A stretch of DNA of 9,877 nucleotides from Paracoccaceae bacterium (GTDB lineage Bacteria > Pseudomonadota > Alphaproteobacteria > Rhodobacterales > Rhodobacteraceae), in contig JALSRF010000349.1 in NCBI GenBank assembly GCA_026984895.1, positions 1 to 9,877 of the forward strand, read 5' to 3'. Below are positions 1-6,767 of the stretch, piece by piece. The translations under genes and the position numbers were made by a program. Under the pieces are notes generated by a model, which did no database searches, had not been told where the DNA came from, and saw only the letters and a program-made list of their open reading frames with translations. The stretch's first letter is position 1. Every line of letters starts with the position of its first letter.

Positions 1-1
1 G

Positions 2-1609
2 GTCTATCTAATGCAGATCGGCGCCATGGCCGCGCTGGGGGTTGCGCTGGGTCTGGTCCTGGGGGCCGGCGTGCCGCTGCTTCTTGCGCCGCTGCTTGAG
101 GCGCGCTTGCCGGTTCCCGCCCGCTTCGGGCTCTATCCCGGGGCGCTTTCCAGGGCTGCCGTCTACGGTGTGCTGGTGGCGCTGCTGTTCACCGTCTGGC
201 CGCTGGCGCGCACCGAAAACATCCGCGCGGCGGCGCTGTTCCGAAATGCGCAGATCGGCCTGAGCGGTCGGCCGCGGGCGGCGTTCATCCTTGTCACCGT
301 GGCGCTGCTGGCCCTGCTGGTGGCGGCCGCGGCGGCCTTTTCCGGGGAGGTGCGCCTTTCGTTGTGGTCGGCGGCGGCCCTGATTGCGACGTTCTTCGTG
401 TTGGTCGCGCTGACGGCCGCGATCCGGGCCCTTGCCCGTGCGCTGTCGCGCCGGGTGCCGTTTCGCCGGGGCACGGCGCTTCGGCTGGCCCTGGGGGCGG
501 TCGGCGGGCCGGGCGGGGAGGCGCGCGCCATCGTCCTGTCGCTGGGCATCGGCCTGTCGGTGCTTGCCACGATCGGTCAGATCGACAGCAACCTGCGCCG
601 GAGCATCGCGCGCGAGTTGCCCGACATCGCGCCTCTTTTCTTCGTGGTCGATATCCAGCCGGATCAGAAACGGGCGTTCAGGCAGATGCTTGCCGGGATC
701 GACGGGGTCGAGCGCGTGCAGATCGCGCCGATGCTGCGCGGCTTCATCACCCGGATCAACGGCCGCCCGGCCCGGGAGGTGGTGGGCGATCACTGGGTCA
801 TTTCGGGCGATCGCGGGATCACCTATTCGGCCCGGCTGCCCGCGCGGTCGCGCCTGACCGCGGGGCGCTGGTGGCCCGAAGACTACAGCGGCCCGCCGCA
901 GATCAGCTTTGCCGCTGCCGAAGCGGGCGAGATGGGGCTGAAACTGGGCGACACGATCACCGTCAACGTTCTGGGGCGCGACATCACCGGCGAGATCACC
1001 AGCTTTCGCGATGTGGACTTTTCCTCCGCCGGCATGGGCTTTGTGCTGTCCATGAACCCGGCGGCACTGGCCGGCGCACCGCACAGCAACATTTCCACGA
1101 TCTACGGCGACCCCGCGCACGAGGCGGAAATCCTGCGCCGGATCACCGAGCGGTTTCCCAACATGACGGCGATAAGCGTGCGCCAGGCGATCGAACGGGT
1201 GGCGCAGATCCTGCGCGCCATCGCAGCGGCAATCACCTATGGCGCCCTGGCCACGATCGCGACCGGCGCGGTGGTTCTGATCGGAGCGGCCGCGGCGGGT
1301 GAGGGCGCCCGGGCCCATGAGGCGGCCATCCTGAAGACCCTCGGTGCCACCCGCGCGCTGGTTCTGCGCAGCTTTCTGGCGCGCTCGGCAATCCTTGGCG
1401 GGGCGGCGGGCCTGGTGGCGATCGGCGCGGGCGGCATTGCCGGCTGGGCGGTGATTGCACGGCTGATGGAACGCAGGTTCGTTTTCGATCCCGGCTCGGC
1501 AGTGCTCATCGTCACCGGCGGCATTGCCCTCAGCCTCATCGCCGGCGCCTGGTTTTCGCTGCGCGCGCTGAACCGGCGTCCGTCGGGGATCCTGCGCGCC
1601 GGCGACTGA
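2..1609 (+). CDS. YbbP-type ABC transporter permease (FtsX/MacB fold), 5' end missing
   Basis: The frame is open to the left window edge (codons Val-Tyr-Leu precede the first Met at 11), so this is the C-terminal ~535 residues of a protein I recall as ~800-850 residues in this family (COG3127/YbbP). Seen from Met 11: a hydrophobic segment in the first 30 residues, more helices at about 50-65 and 88-140, then a periplasmic MacB-like domain with the family pattern GRWWPEDYSGPP and LGDTITVNVLGRDITGEI. The C-terminal FtsX domain follows, with three helices and the cytoplasmic loop HEAAILKTLGATR. Family members act with a YbbA-type ATPase in the inner membrane, often beside a tesA-like lipase, and are thought to move or extract envelope substrates. 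No partner is visible here because the upstream DNA is absent. Family call is firm; the substrate is unknown. Confidence 0.9.
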   Translation, partial: VYLMQIGAMAALGVALGLVLGAGVPLLLAPLLEARLPVPARFGLYPGALSRAAVYGVLVALLFTVWPLARTENIRAAALFRNAQIGLSGRPRAAFILVTVALLALLVAAAAAFSGEVRLSLWSAAALIATFFVLVALTAAIRALARALSRRVPFRRGTALRLALGAVGGPGGEARAIVLSLGIGLSVLATIGQIDSNLRRSIARELPDIAPLFFVVDIQPDQKRAFRQMLAGIDGVERVQIAPMLRGFITRINGRPAREVVGDHWVISGDRGITYSARLPARSRLTAGRWWPEDYSGPPQISFAAAEAGEMGLKLGDTITVNVLGRDITGEITSFRDVDFSSAGMGFVLSMNPAALAGAPHSNISTIYGDPAHEAEILRRITERFPNMTAISVRQAIERVAQILRAIAAAITYGALATIATGAVVLIGAAAAGEGARAHEAAILKTLGATRALVLRSFLARSAILGGAAGLVAIGAGGIAGWAVIARLMERRFVFDPGSAVLIVTGGIALSLIAGAWFSLRALNRRPSGILRAGD

Positions 1610-1617
1610 CCCGTCGC

Positions 1618-1645
1618 GGCTTTCGCGCCGCCCGCCGAAAGGGCC
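1618..1645 (+). terminator. Possible terminator hairpin after the YbbP-type gene
   Basis: CTTTCG (1620-1625) pairs with CGAAAG (1636-1641) across a 10-nt loop, and GG/CC can extend it past a 2-nt bulge. It starts 9 nt after the stop codon, where a terminator is expected before the tRNA promoter. There is no T tract, so the call rests on position and stem only. Confidence 0.3.
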
Positions 1646-1679
1646 AGCCCCGGGCGTTGCCGCCGCGCCCAGATTCTGC

Positions 1680-1708
1680 TTGACGCCCGCGATCGTCTCG
1701 CCTACCAC
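1680..1708 (+). promoter_or_regulatory. Probable sigma-70 promoter of the tRNA gene
   Basis: TTGACG at 1680-1685 matches the -35 consensus at 5 of 6 positions. It is followed after 17 nt by TACCAC (1703-1708), a poor but plausible GC-rich alphaproteobacterial -10. Transcription would begin near 1715, about 7 nt before the mature tRNA 5' end. The spacing is ideal; the -10 is weak. Confidence 0.4.
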
Positions 1709-1721
1709 GCCATTCGCTTCA

Positions 1722-1798
1722 GGCGGAGTAGCTCAGCTGGTTAGAGCAGCGGAATCATAATCCGCGTGTCGGGGGTTCAAGTCCCTCCTCCGCTACCA
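1722..1798 (+). tRNA. tRNA-Met (anticodon CAT, elongator type)
   Basis: A complete 77-nt cloverleaf can be folded. The acceptor GGCGGAG (1722-1728) pairs with CTCCGCT (1788-1794), with a G-U first pair. The D stem is GCTC/GAGC. The anticodon stem GCGGA/TCCGC encloses the loop ATCATAA with CAT at 1756-1758. The variable loop is GTGTC, the T stem is GGGGG/CCCTC, and A73 and CCA are encoded. A first pair other than the initiator's C-A mismatch, and no run of three G-C pairs in the anticodon stem, argue against initiator tRNA. A CAT anticodon could also be lysidine-modified tRNA-Ile2; overall sequence resembles alphaproteobacterial elongator tRNA-Met, so Met is favoured. Confidence 0.93.
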
Positions 1799-1980
1799 TG
1801 CGCACCCGTCCGTTTCCTGCCAGCCGGTGCCCTTGCGGCTGGTCGTCCACCCGGTGTCGGCGCCGCACGGCCGCGCGGCGTTCGCCTCCAGCTTCGCTGC
1901 AAAAAAGGTGGTGCAAGTCAGGGGCAAACCATGCAAGATGTGTCTGATTCTGCCTCGACTGGTCTGATCGGCTTTCCAGA

Positions 1981-1996
1981 CTGGACATATGACCAG
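1981..1996. promoter_or_regulatory. Near-perfect palindrome upstream of the ABC operon (possible operator)
   Basis: CTGGACATATGACCAG is symmetric at 14 of 16 positions (CTGG/CCAG arms, CATATG centre). It lies about 94 bp before the start of the binding-protein gene. It contains TGGACA (1982-1987), a 5-of-6 match to a -35 element, but the best -10 after it (TGTATG, 2006-2011, 18-nt spacer) is weak. If that is the promoter, a repressor on the palindrome would block it. The rest of the 291-bp gap between the tRNA and this gene (1799-2089) holds only an A6 run near 1901 and no gene I can support. Confidence 0.25.
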
Positions 1997-2075
1997 ACCC
2001 GATGCTGTATGACAAACAAGGCAGTCTCAATCCAATGGCCGGTCGCGCTCTATGCGGCTGACAACAAACTCCGGG

Positions 2076-2083
2076 AGGGAGGA
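2076..2083 (+). promoter_or_regulatory. Ribosome binding site that fixes the start of the binding-protein gene
   Basis: AGGGAGGA sits 6 nt before ATG 2090. The same frame is open back to 1766, inside the tRNA. Only the 2090 start has a strong Shine-Dalgarno and gives a protein that begins directly with a Tat signal peptide, so the longer reading is rejected. Confidence 0.8.
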
Positions 2084-2089
2084 ACCATA

Positions 2090-3232
2090 ATGAAATCAAG
2101 GAAACCCCAACTCAACAGGCGCGCGGTCCTGAAGGCCGGCACGACGGTCGGCGCCGCCGCGCTGGCCAGCCCGGCGCTGGTCTCTCAGGCGCTGGCCTCG
2201 TCAGGGGAAATGACTCTGATGGACTGGTCCGATTACTGGCCGGACGATATGCTGGCCAAATTCACCAAGGAAACCGGCATCAAGGTCAACTACATCGGTA
2301 TCGGTTCGAACGAAGAGCTGATCAACAAGATGAAGGCGTCCAACGGCGCCGGCGCCGACCTGATCGGCCCGACCAACAACCGGTCGCTGCAATGGGGCCC
2401 GCTGGGGCTGCTGCAGCCCTTCGACATGAGCCGCATCCCGATCGAAAACGCCAACCCGGCGATGGCCAAGATCGGCCCCGACGCCTGGAACTTCGAAGGC
2501 AAGGGCGTCACCTGGATTCCGCATATCTGGGGCACCGAGGGCATGGCCTGGCGGGTTGACAAGTGGGCGCCCAGCCGCGCCGACGGCGTGCCCAGCTATG
2601 GCGAGATCTGGGCCGACGAAAACGCCGGCAAGACCATGATCCGGGCGCATTCGGGCATGCTGTGCGCCGGTCTCTACATGGAGGCTTCGGGGCAGATGGA
2701 TCCGGGGTCGATATGGTCGGCCTACGAATCGGAAGACAACTTCCGCAAGGTCTGGACCCAGGTCACCGACTGGTGCATCGCGCGCAAGAAGAACCTGAAG
2801 CTGATCTGGAACGACGCCGACAGCCAGAAGAACGGCCTGCTGACCGGCGGCGTCGTCGTCGGCCAGACCTGGGACGGCCCGCCGCTGGCGCTGAAGACCG
2901 CCGGCGAACCGGTGACCTACCAGGCACCTGCCGAAGGCGCGATGGCCTGGGTTGACGGCCTGGCGATGCCCAAGGGCGCCAAGAACATCGATCAGGTCTA
3001 CGAACTGATCAAGTTCGCCTATGACAAGACCAACGCCGGCCCGGCGATCGACAAGCACGGCTACAATTCGCCGATCATCGGGGCGGATGCGCTGGCAAGC
3101 GCGCAATACGCCAAGAACTTTGCCGAGGCCTATCCGGGCGACGCGCTGGCGAACCTCAACCCGTGGCCGGCCGAGCCGCCGTGGTATGCGGACATTCGCA
3201 CCGAGTTCGTCAACAAGTTCAAGAGCGCGTAA
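2090..3232 (+). CDS. Tat-exported ABC transporter substrate-binding protein, PotD/PotF-like
   Basis: A 380-residue periplasmic binding protein and the first gene of a five-gene operon. Residues 1-36 are a twin-arginine signal: R10-R11-A-V-L-K fits the RRxxLK core, then a hydrophobic stretch and ALA before a cut near residue 36. The mature protein has the two-lobed solute-binding architecture of the spermidine/putrescine group (family 1/8): an N-lobe opening with MTLMDWSDYWPDDMLAKFTKE, a middle segment WIPHIWGTEGMAWRVDKW, and a C-terminal stretch YNSPIIGADAL...YPGDALANLNPWP. The permease and ATPase type support a polyamine- or opine-like importer, but I cannot confirm acidic amine-binding residues by eye, so the substrate is open. 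Tat use implies folding before export. The 111-bp gap and hairpin downstream fit the usual higher expression of binding proteins over membrane subunits. Confidence 0.88.
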   Translation: MKSRKPQLNRRAVLKAGTTVGAAALASPALVSQALASSGEMTLMDWSDYWPDDMLAKFTKETGIKVNYIGIGSNEELINKMKASNGAGADLIGPTNNRSLQWGPLGLLQPFDMSRIPIENANPAMAKIGPDAWNFEGKGVTWIPHIWGTEGMAWRVDKWAPSRADGVPSYGEIWADENAGKTMIRAHSGMLCAGLYMEASGQMDPGSIWSAYESEDNFRKVWTQVTDWCIARKKNLKLIWNDADSQKNGLLTGGVVVGQTWDGPPLALKTAGEPVTYQAPAEGAMAWVDGLAMPKGAKNIDQVYELIKFAYDKTNAGPAIDKHGYNSPIIGADALASAQYAKNFAEAYPGDALANLNPWPAEPPWYADIRTEFVNKFKSA

Positions 3233-3246
3233 GCGCCGCAAACCTG

Positions 3247-3273
3247 TCCCGGCCGCGCCAGACGTGGCCGGGA
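3247..3273 (+). terminator. Perfect hairpin between binding-protein and ATPase genes (attenuator or mRNA stabiliser)
   Basis: TCCCGGCC (3247-3254) pairs exactly with GGCCGGGA (3266-3273) around an 11-nt loop, 14 nt after the stop of the binding-protein gene, then TCCGAAAAAG. There is no T tract, so a full terminator is unlikely. Hairpins here in ABC operons commonly protect the upstream message or cause partial termination. A second symmetric element, AGCGCCGGCGCT at 3289-3300, follows and may also fold, but its arms leave no loop. Confidence 0.5.
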
Positions 3274-3343
3274 TCCGAAAAAGCCGACAGCGCCGGCGCT
3301 CGGGGGGCGAGGGGCCGCGCGACAGGAGAAAGCAGGGGGGGCC

Positions 3344-4450
3344 ATGGGATCCGGTGTTGCGGTCAATCTGGAAAACGTATGGATCAAGTTCGGCGATTTC
3401 GTCGCCGTGCGGGATGCCAATGTCTCGATAAACGGCGGGGATTTCTTTTCCTTTCTCGGGCCCTCGGGTTGTGGGAAAACCACGATCCTGCGGGCCGTGT
3501 CCGGGTTTCTCTCGCCCAGCCAGGGCCGGGTTCTGATCGGGGGCAAGGACATGGCCGGGATCGGCCCGAACAGGCGCCCGACGGCGCTGATTTTCCAGAA
3601 CCTGGCGCTATTCCCGCTGATGAAGGTGTGGGAAAACATCACCTTCTCCATGGAGGTCAAGGGCGCCAGCGCCGCCGAGCGGCGCAAGCGCGCCGACGAA
3701 TTGCTGGACATGATCGCGCTGGGCGGGCAGGGCGACAAGCTGCCCAGCGAGCTTTCGGGCGGCCAGAAACAGCGGGTTGCGATCGCGCGCGCGCTGTGCG
3801 CCAGCCCCGATGTGCTGCTGCTCGACGAACCGCTTTCGGCGCTGGACCTGAAACTGCGCCAGCACATGCGCACCGAGTTGCGCGCAATCCAGCAGCGCGT
3901 CGGCATCACCTTCATCTATATCACCCATGACCAGGGCGAAGCCCTGACCATGTCGGACAATGTCGCGGTGATGAAGGCCGGGGTGATCGACCAGATCGGC
4001 ACCGGGCGCGATGTCTACGATTTGCCCTCGACCGCCTTCGTGGCCTCTTTCGTGGGCGAAAACAACATGTTCCGCGGCAAGATCCTGCGCATCGACGGCG
4101 ACAGCGCCCAGGTCGATGTCGCCGGGATCGGCCCGCTGGTCGGGCGCATCTCACCGGCGGCAAGCGCGCAGCTGGATGCCGGCGACGAGGCCATGATCTT
4201 CATCCGCCCCGAGGCGCTTGCCCCCGGCGAGGGCGAAGCCGGGCGGACGCTGAACGCCACCGTGGTCAACGAGGAATTCGAGGGCAACGCCTTTACCGTA
4301 TACCTGGATGCCGGCGGCAACGCGGAAATACGCATGTCGCTGGCCAATACCGGCCAGCATCGCATTGCCGAGCGCGGCAGCCGGATGGCGCTGCATTTCC
4401 CGGCCGGCAAGGCGGTGGTGGTGCCGGTGGGCGAACTGGCGTCGGAATGA
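3344..4450 (+). CDS. ABC transporter ATP-binding protein, PotA family
   Basis: A 368-residue cytoplasmic ATPase that powers the importer encoded around it. All nucleotide-binding motifs are intact: Walker A GPSGCGKT at 39-46, Q-loop Gln85, signature LSGGQ at 137-141, Walker B LLLDEP at 158-163, D-loop SALD at 165-168 and the H-loop His195. After the ~240-residue ATPase domain comes a TOBE-type regulatory domain (about 245-365), the size and order typical of PotA/FbpC/MalK-like subunits. The start ATG 3344 is preceded by AGGAG (3324-3328) at a long spacing and by a G run nearer the start; no in-frame alternative is better. The next gene begins 10 bp after the stop, so translation is probably coupled. 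PotA-like by similarity of the whole operon; the transported compound is not determined. Confidence 0.93.
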   Translation: MGSGVAVNLENVWIKFGDFVAVRDANVSINGGDFFSFLGPSGCGKTTILRAVSGFLSPSQGRVLIGGKDMAGIGPNRRPTALIFQNLALFPLMKVWENITFSMEVKGASAAERRKRADELLDMIALGGQGDKLPSELSGGQKQRVAIARALCASPDVLLLDEPLSALDLKLRQHMRTELRAIQQRVGITFIYITHDQGEALTMSDNVAVMKAGVIDQIGTGRDVYDLPSTAFVASFVGENNMFRGKILRIDGDSAQVDVAGIGPLVGRISPAASAQLDAGDEAMIFIRPEALAPGEGEAGRTLNATVVNEEFEGNAFTVYLDAGGNAEIRMSLANTGQHRIAERGSRMALHFPAGKAVVVPVGELASE

Positions 4451-4460
4451 GGGGCGGGCG

Positions 4461-5390
4461 ATGAAGCGCAAGATCATTTTTGCCGACTTCTTTCGCACCA
4501 ACGGCGTGCTGATGGGGTCGATCCTGATCGCGCTGGTGGGGTTCTGGCTGGTCTTCCTGGTGATCCTGCCGCAGATCTCGATGCTGGACTATTCGTTCCG
4601 CTTCAACCTGCCGCCGGCACAGCAGGGCGGGCCGCGCGATGTCTATACGCTTTCGAACTACCAGCACCTGCTTTACGGCTCGGACGCCACGCATCAGACC
4701 TATAACACCATCGACCTGATGGTGTTCCTGCGCACCATCGTCGCCGCCATCCTGGTGACGATCTTCGACATGATCCTGTGTTACCCGCTGGCCTATTTCC
4801 TGGGCCAGTCGCGGGGGTCGGGGTTCGTGCGGCTGCTGGTCGTGCTGCTGATCATCCCCTACTGGATCAACGAGATCCTGCGCGCCTTTGCGCTGCGGAT
4901 CATCTTCGGCGACGCCGGGATGATCAACGAGGTGCTGATGTTCTTGCACCTGACCCGGGAACCGATCGACTTCATCCGGCAGGACGTGGCGCTCTATGCC
5001 GGGCTGGGCTACGCCTATATCCTGCTGATGCTGTTCCCGATGTATAACGTCATCGAAAGCCTCGATCGCAACCAGATCGAGGCGGCGCGCGACATGGGGG
5101 CCAGCTGGCCGCGCATTCACCGGCGCATCGTCATTCCCCATGCCAAGCCGGGGATCGCCTCGGGCTGCACCATGGTGTTCATGCTGTCGGCCGGCGCGCT
5201 GGCCGCCCCGCAGATCCTGGGCGGGCCCAGCAGCCTGTGGTTCACGCAGCTGGTCTACCAGTGGTTCAACAACTCCCTGAACTGGCAACAGGGCGCGGCC
5301 TATGCGATCGTGCTGCTGGTCTCGACGATCATCATCGTTCTGACGTTCATGCGGATTTTCAAGGTCAGCATGGGGGACATCGGCAAATGA
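4461..5390 (+). CDS. ABC transporter permease, PotB-like (first transmembrane subunit)
   Basis: A 309-residue inner-membrane subunit of the importer. Six hydrophobic helices are visible at about 17-37, 88-110, 122-146, 176-197, 236-255 and 279-299. The EAA loop that contacts the ATPase is EAARDMGASWPRIHRRIVIP at 207-226, with the conserved Gly at 213. A 50-residue periplasmic loop between helices 1 and 2 is usual for PotB. The start at 4461 follows GAGGGG at good spacing; the frame is open further upstream, but that would lie inside the ATPase gene and add no helix. Its stop codon overlaps the start of the next permease in ATGA (5387-5390), the classic coupling of paired permeases. Length and topology are normal. 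Confidence 0.93.
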   Translation: MKRKIIFADFFRTNGVLMGSILIALVGFWLVFLVILPQISMLDYSFRFNLPPAQQGGPRDVYTLSNYQHLLYGSDATHQTYNTIDLMVFLRTIVAAILVTIFDMILCYPLAYFLGQSRGSGFVRLLVVLLIIPYWINEILRAFALRIIFGDAGMINEVLMFLHLTREPIDFIRQDVALYAGLGYAYILLMLFPMYNVIESLDRNQIEAARDMGASWPRIHRRIVIPHAKPGIASGCTMVFMLSAGALAAPQILGGPSSLWFTQLVYQWFNNSLNWQQGAAYAIVLLVSTIIIVLTFMRIFKVSMGDIGK

Positions 5391-6754
5391 AGTCGCTGAA
5401 CCTCTCGCGCCTGGCCTTCGCGCTCTACCTGCTGATCTTCTTCACCTACCTGATGGGGCCGCTGCTGGTGATGAGCCTGACGGCCTTCAACTCTCCCAGT
5501 TTTCCATCGGCCTCGCCCTGGGAGTGTTTCACCTTCGAGTGGTTCAGCGTGCTGTGGCATGACAACCATATCCGCGAAGGCATCTATTACAGCGTGATCA
5601 TCGGCATCGGAACGGTCGTGCTGTCGGTCTCGATGGGGCTGGCCGCCTCGATCGTGCTGACCCAGATCTGGCCGCGGTTCCGTTCGGCGTTCTACACGAT
5701 GATCATCGCGCCGATCCTGATCCCGGGGGTGGTCATCGGGATTTCCACTCTGGTGTTCTGGGACCGGGTCGGGCGCCTGCTTGGTGCCGGCGAGGGGTCG
5801 GCCCTGAACGGCTTTTTCCACAACGGGCTGTTTCTGACCATCCTGGGCCAGTCGTCCTTCATCGCGTCCTACGCGATGCTGGTGTTCGTTGCGCGGCTGC
5901 AGCGTTTCGATCCGGGGCTGACCGAAGCGGCGCTTGACCTTGGCGCGACCCACACGCAGGCGTTCCGCAAGATCCTGCTGCCGTTCATGCGCCCGGCCAT
6001 CGCCTCGGCCTCGGTGCTGGCGTTCCTGGCGTCGTTCGAGAACTACAATACCACCACATTTACCATCGTCGATTACAAGACCCTGACCACGGTGCTGGCG
6101 CAAAAGGTGCGGCTGGGGATCGATCCGTCGATCTCGGCGCTGGCATTTTCCATCATCACGCTCACGGTTCTGGCGGCGCTTGCGGTGGAGGCTTTCCGGC
6201 GCCACAGTGCCAACCGCCTGGCCGCGCGTCTGCGCGGGGGGGCGGCCGGTCGCCTGCTTTCCGGCTTTTTCCGCGGGAACGTGCCGGCGGTTCTGCTGGT
6301 GCTTCTTTCCATGGCCGTCATCGTCACCGCCGGGGTGGCGCAGCGCTATGATCCGACCCAGTGCAAGGTTGCCGTTCAGGCCGCGAAAAAGGCCGAGATA
6401 CAGCGCCGGATCAAGGCGTTGCAGGAAAGCCGCAAGGCCCGGGAAAGCGCGGCACCGGCGACCCCGGCGCCCAAGGCGCCCAATGCCAACAGCGGTGCGT
6501 TCGGCAATGTGTTCGCGCCGAACAACCTGCCCGGAGCCCCGGGTGCCTCGCAAACCGCGCCGGCACAGGAAAGCCCGTCTCAGAAACCGGGCAATGGCGC
6601 ATTCGGCAACGTGTTCGCGCCAGGAAACCTTTCCGGCGCGTCCGATGCGCCGGATGCGGCACCCGACAGCCCGCCGGCACGCCCCGACAACGGCAGCGGG
6701 TTCGGCAACGTTTTCGACCCGAACAACCTTTCCGGCGTCTCGGGCGGGAACTGA
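5387..6754 (+). CDS. ABC transporter permease, PotC-like, with a ~185-residue extra C-terminal tail
   Basis: A 455-residue second permease; PotC proteins are usually 260-290. Residues 1-268 are a complete permease: helices near 8-31, 66-92, 100-124, 147-169, 203-218 and 247-268, and an EAA loop EAALDLGATHTQAFRKILLP at 180-199. The frame then continues without a break. An Arg-rich cytoplasmic linker (271-297) leads into a seventh strongly hydrophobic helix (299-318). Next come a charged, probably helical stretch (about 324-353, rich in K/E/R/Q) and a Pro/Ala/Ser-rich disordered region with three FGNVF motif repeats to the end. By positive-inside reasoning the tail beyond 318 should be periplasmic. 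Start ATG 5387 overlaps the previous stop; the metallophosphoesterase gene starts 13 bp after the stop. The permease call is firm. The tail is unrecognised: it may be a fused small membrane protein or an accessory domain of this lineage. Confidence 0.9.
   Translation: MKSLNLSRLAFALYLLIFFTYLMGPLLVMSLTAFNSPSFPSASPWECFTFEWFSVLWHDNHIREGIYYSVIIGIGTVVLSVSMGLAASIVLTQIWPRFRSAFYTMIIAPILIPGVVIGISTLVFWDRVGRLLGAGEGSALNGFFHNGLFLTILGQSSFIASYAMLVFVARLQRFDPGLTEAALDLGATHTQAFRKILLPFMRPAIASASVLAFLASFENYNTTTFTIVDYKTLTTVLAQKVRLGIDPSISALAFSIITLTVLAALAVEAFRRHSANRLAARLRGGAAGRLLSGFFRGNVPAVLLVLLSMAVIVTAGVAQRYDPTQCKVAVQAAKKAEIQRRIKALQESRKARESAAPATPAPKAPNANSGAFGNVFAPNNLPGAPGASQTAPAQESPSQKPGNGAFGNVFAPGNLSGASDAPDAAPDSPPARPDNGSGFGNVFDPNNLSGVSGGN
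6497..6736 (+). repeat. Three coding repeats of the motif [AG]FGNVF[AD]P[NG]NL[SP]G
   Basis: The copies are AFGNVFAPNNLPG (6497-6535), AFGNVFAPGNLSG (6599-6637) and GFGNVFDPNNLSG (6698-6736), residues 371-383, 405-417 and 438-450 of the PotC-like permease. Spacing is 34 then 33 residues. The linkers are Pro/Ala/Ser/Asp-rich and not alike in sequence. Several codons differ silently between copies (AAT/AAC, GTG/GTT, CCG/CCA, CTG/CTT, GGA/GGC), so these are not a fresh DNA duplication, and the motif appears held at protein level. Confidence 0.95.
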
Positions 6755-6767
6755 GGGTGCGTTGTCG

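Noticed and set aside
8..1708. Long minus-strand open frame opposite the YbbP-type gene
   Set aside because: Arg/Gln/Asp/Gly-rich composition typical of antisense reading of GC-rich coding DNA. The plus strand encodes a clear conserved protein.
1722..1798. tRNA as an integration site for a genomic island
   Set aside because: I found no second copy of the tRNA 3' end, no integrase and no compositional break in the window.
1766..2089. N-terminal extension of the binding-protein gene
   Set aside because: It would begin inside the tRNA and bury the Tat signal peptide. The ATG at 2090 has a strong ribosome binding site.
1755..2099. Minus-strand open frame ending in ...EEGLEPPTRGL
   Set aside because: It reads antisense through the tRNA; the GLEPPTRGL ending is a familiar artefact of translating tRNA antisense. 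There is no ribosome binding site and no family.
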